9,960 bases of DNA from assembly GCA_964424125.1 (NCBI GenBank), contig CAYRHS010000116.1:1-9960 (forward strand). The letters run 5' to 3'. The notes under the pieces are model-generated. The model was not told the origin of the DNA, did not search any database, and worked only from the letters and a program-made list of their open reading frames with translations. This stretch comes from CAYRHS01 sp964424125. Its GTDB lineage: Bacteria > Actinomycetota > Acidimicrobiia > IMCC26256 > JAOSJL01. Below are positions 7,456 through 9,960 of the stretch, in pieces. Positions within the stretch are counted from its first letter, which is position 1; every line of letters begins with the position of its first letter. Position numbers and translations under genes: made by a program.

Positions 7456-8616
7456 ATGAGCACGCTCGGCGCGCGCCTCGCCGCGCGGATCCGACGGCAG
7501 GGACCGATCCCGTACTCGGTCTTCGTCGAAGCCGCGCTCTACGATGCCGAGGGCGGCTTCTTCGTCCGGGGTCGTGGTGCCGGTCGGGTGGGGCGCGACT
7601 TCATCACGAGTCCTCAGGTGGGCGCGCTGTTCGGAGCGCTCGTCGCCCGAGCGCTCGACGGGTGGTGGACCGAGCTCGGCCGTCCGGACCCGTTCGTGGT
7701 GGTCGAGGCCGGCGCGGGAGACGGCCGTCTCGCCCACGACGTCCTGCGAGTGGAGCCCGAATGCTCGGCCGCGCTGCGCTACGTGCTCGTGGAGCGGTCC
7801 GAGTCGGCTCGCCGGGCACAGGCCGAGCGGCTCTCGCTCGAGCCGGCGTCCGTCGTGCTCGGACCGTTCACGGAGGACGAGTGGGGCGAGGCCGTCCGTT
7901 CCGAGGCCGGCGGCGGACCGCGGTGCGTCTCGCTGTCGGAGCTCCCCGCGGGCATTCCGAGCGCCGGGGTGGTCCTCGCCAACGAGTTGCTCGACGACCT
8001 CCCCTTCGATGTCGTGGAACGGACCGGTCCGGGTTGGTCGGAGGTGCGCGTCGGGCTCGATGGCGGCCGGTTCACCGAGACGACGATCGCGGCGAGTCCC
8101 GAGCTGCGGGCGGCGGCAGAGGTCCTCGCCGTCGGCACCGACGTCCCCGAGGGCGCGCGCCTTCCGATCCCGCTCGCCGCAGCCGAGTGGCTCGTCCGGG
8201 CCGCCCGGACGCTCTCCATGGGCGTCGTCGCCGTCATCGACTACGCCGCCTCCGTGGCCGACCTCGTCGAGCGGGGACCGAACTGGTTGCGCACCTATGC
8301 GGCCCACGAGCGAGGTCACGAACCACTCATGGAACCCGGCACGAGGGACATCACGATCGACCTGCCGCTCGAATGGATCCTGCACGCCGCGGAGCAGGCG
8401 GCCATGACCGTCGTGACCTCGACGACCCAGGCGGCGTGGCTGCGCACGCTCGGGATCGACGAGCTCGCCGCCGAAGGCGAGGCGATCTGGCGCCGGCGTG
8501 CCCACGTCGGCGATCTGGACGCGCTCGCCGGCCGGAGCCGGGTCGGCGAGGCGGCCGCGCTCACCGATCCGGGCGGTTTGGGCGCACACCGGGTGCTCGT
8601 CTTCGGCCGGCGGTGA
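7456..8616 (+). CDS. SAM-dependent methyltransferase, MidA/NDUFAF7 family (DUF185)
   Basis: This 386-residue soluble protein belongs to the family of human NDUFAF7 and Dictyostelium MidA. NDUFAF7 dimethylates an arginine of NDUFS2 (the NuoD homologue) during mitochondrial complex I assembly. Family features appear in order: GPIPYSVFVEAALYD at residues 16-30, DFITSPQVGALFG at 48-60 (human DFITSPEISQIFG, as I recall it), the SAM-binding motif VVVEAGAGDGRLA at 81-93, LANELLDDLPFDVVE at 174-188, GVVAVIDYA at 256-264, and RTYAAH at 279-284 leading to PLMEPGTRDIT at 290-300. I see no signal peptide or membrane segment. The ATG at 7456 has GGGGA at 7448-7452 and gives the normal family N-terminus. 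The gene lies 68 bp after nuoN on the same strand, so co-transcription with nuo is plausible. What I see is the family membership. The complex I maturation role is inferred from the eukaryotic member and from this position; bacterial members often have no assigned substrate. Confidence 0.9.
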   Translation: MSTLGARLAARIRRQGPIPYSVFVEAALYDAEGGFFVRGRGAGRVGRDFITSPQVGALFGALVARALDGWWTELGRPDPFVVVEAGAGDGRLAHDVLRVEPECSAALRYVLVERSESARRAQAERLSLEPASVVLGPFTEDEWGEAVRSEAGGGPRCVSLSELPAGIPSAGVVLANELLDDLPFDVVERTGPGWSEVRVGLDGGRFTETTIAASPELRAAAEVLAVGTDVPEGARLPIPLAAAEWLVRAARTLSMGVVAVIDYAASVADLVERGPNWLRTYAAHERGHEPLMEPGTRDITIDLPLEWILHAAEQAAMTVVTSTTQAAWLRTLGIDELAAEGEAIWRRRAHVGDLDALAGRSRVGEAAALTDPGGLGAHRVLVFGRR

Positions 8617-8625
8617 CCGCTCCGC

Positions 8626-8631
8626 TAGATT
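8626..8631 (+). promoter_or_regulatory. possible -10 box upstream of acs
   Basis: TAGATT, within GCTAGATT, fits the TAnnnT pattern of a housekeeping-sigma -10 element and is unusually A/T-rich for this spacer. It would place transcription initiation near 8638, about 30 bases before the acs ATG. No convincing -35 hexamer is seen at the expected distance (8603-8608 reads TCGGCC), so support is weak. If real, acs has its own promoter in addition to any read-through from the genes upstream. Confidence 0.3.
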
Positions 8632-8661
8632 CCGCCCGCGCCGTCGTCGACCCCGGAGAGC

Positions 8662-8667
8662 GAAGGA
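8662..8667 (+). promoter_or_regulatory. ribosome-binding site of acs
   Basis: GAAGGA lies two bases before the ATG at 8670, with a further GGAG at 8655-8658 upstream. This purine cluster is the clearest Shine-Dalgarno candidate in the window. It supports the 8670 start for the truncated acs gene. Confidence 0.6.
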
Positions 8668-8669
8668 CC

Positions 8670-9960
<1,291 letters not shown>

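Noticed and set aside
7408..8589. A 393-codon minus-strand open frame opposite the methyltransferase gene
   Set aside because: Low-complexity, charge-rich translation typical of antisense shadows in G+C-rich DNA. The plus strand carries a full set of methyltransferase motifs.

Overview
The window is a G+C-rich (about two thirds G+C by eye), gene-dense, entirely plus-strand stretch. It holds the distal half of a respiratory complex I (NADH:quinone oxidoreductase) operon in the canonical order nuoH-I-J-K-L-M-N, then a MidA/NDUFAF7-type SAM-dependent methyltransferase, then the first two thirds of an acetyl-CoA synthetase gene (acs) that runs off the right edge. High G+C, GTG starts, tight 1-2 bp gene junctions and the style of the Nuo proteins suggest an actinobacterium, perhaps of the Acidimicrobiia. 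The lineage is an inference, not something the sequence proves. A run of 10 Ns and two frame breaks in one gene suggest a draft or metagenome-derived scaffold.

Layout: nuoH (3-1040), nuoI (1040-1516), nuoJ (1519-2007), nuoK (2007-2306), nuoL (2314-4369, broken twice), nuoM (4392-5909), nuoN (5912-7387), a 68-bp spacer with an imperfect hairpin, the methyltransferase (7456-8616), a 53-bp spacer with a possible -10 box and a good ribosome-binding site, and acs (8670 to beyond 9960). No stretch longer than 70 bp lacks a gene. I see no tRNA, rRNA, CRISPR, insertion sequence or phage gene.

How the genes work together: NuoI carries two [4Fe-4S] clusters that pass electrons towards the quinone site at the NuoH interface. 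NuoH, J and K form the proximal membrane part, and NuoL, M and N are the three antiporter-like proton pumps. The next gene resembles human NDUFAF7, the mitochondrial enzyme that methylates an arginine of the NuoD homologue during complex I assembly, so its place directly after nuoN suggests a maturation role. Acs activates acetate to acetyl-CoA, feeding the central metabolism that supplies NADH to complex I.

The most useful observations are these. (1) The N gap in nuoL looks like redundant contig ends: joining the two GGGCGAC copies (removing 2929-2960) restores an in-frame, family-like sequence. (2) A second break in nuoL near 3703 looks like a loss of about 28 bp that removes a conserved transmembrane segment. 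(3) An NDUFAF7-like methyltransferase is linked to nuo. I found no convincing undescribed system; the region is mostly conserved housekeeping genes.
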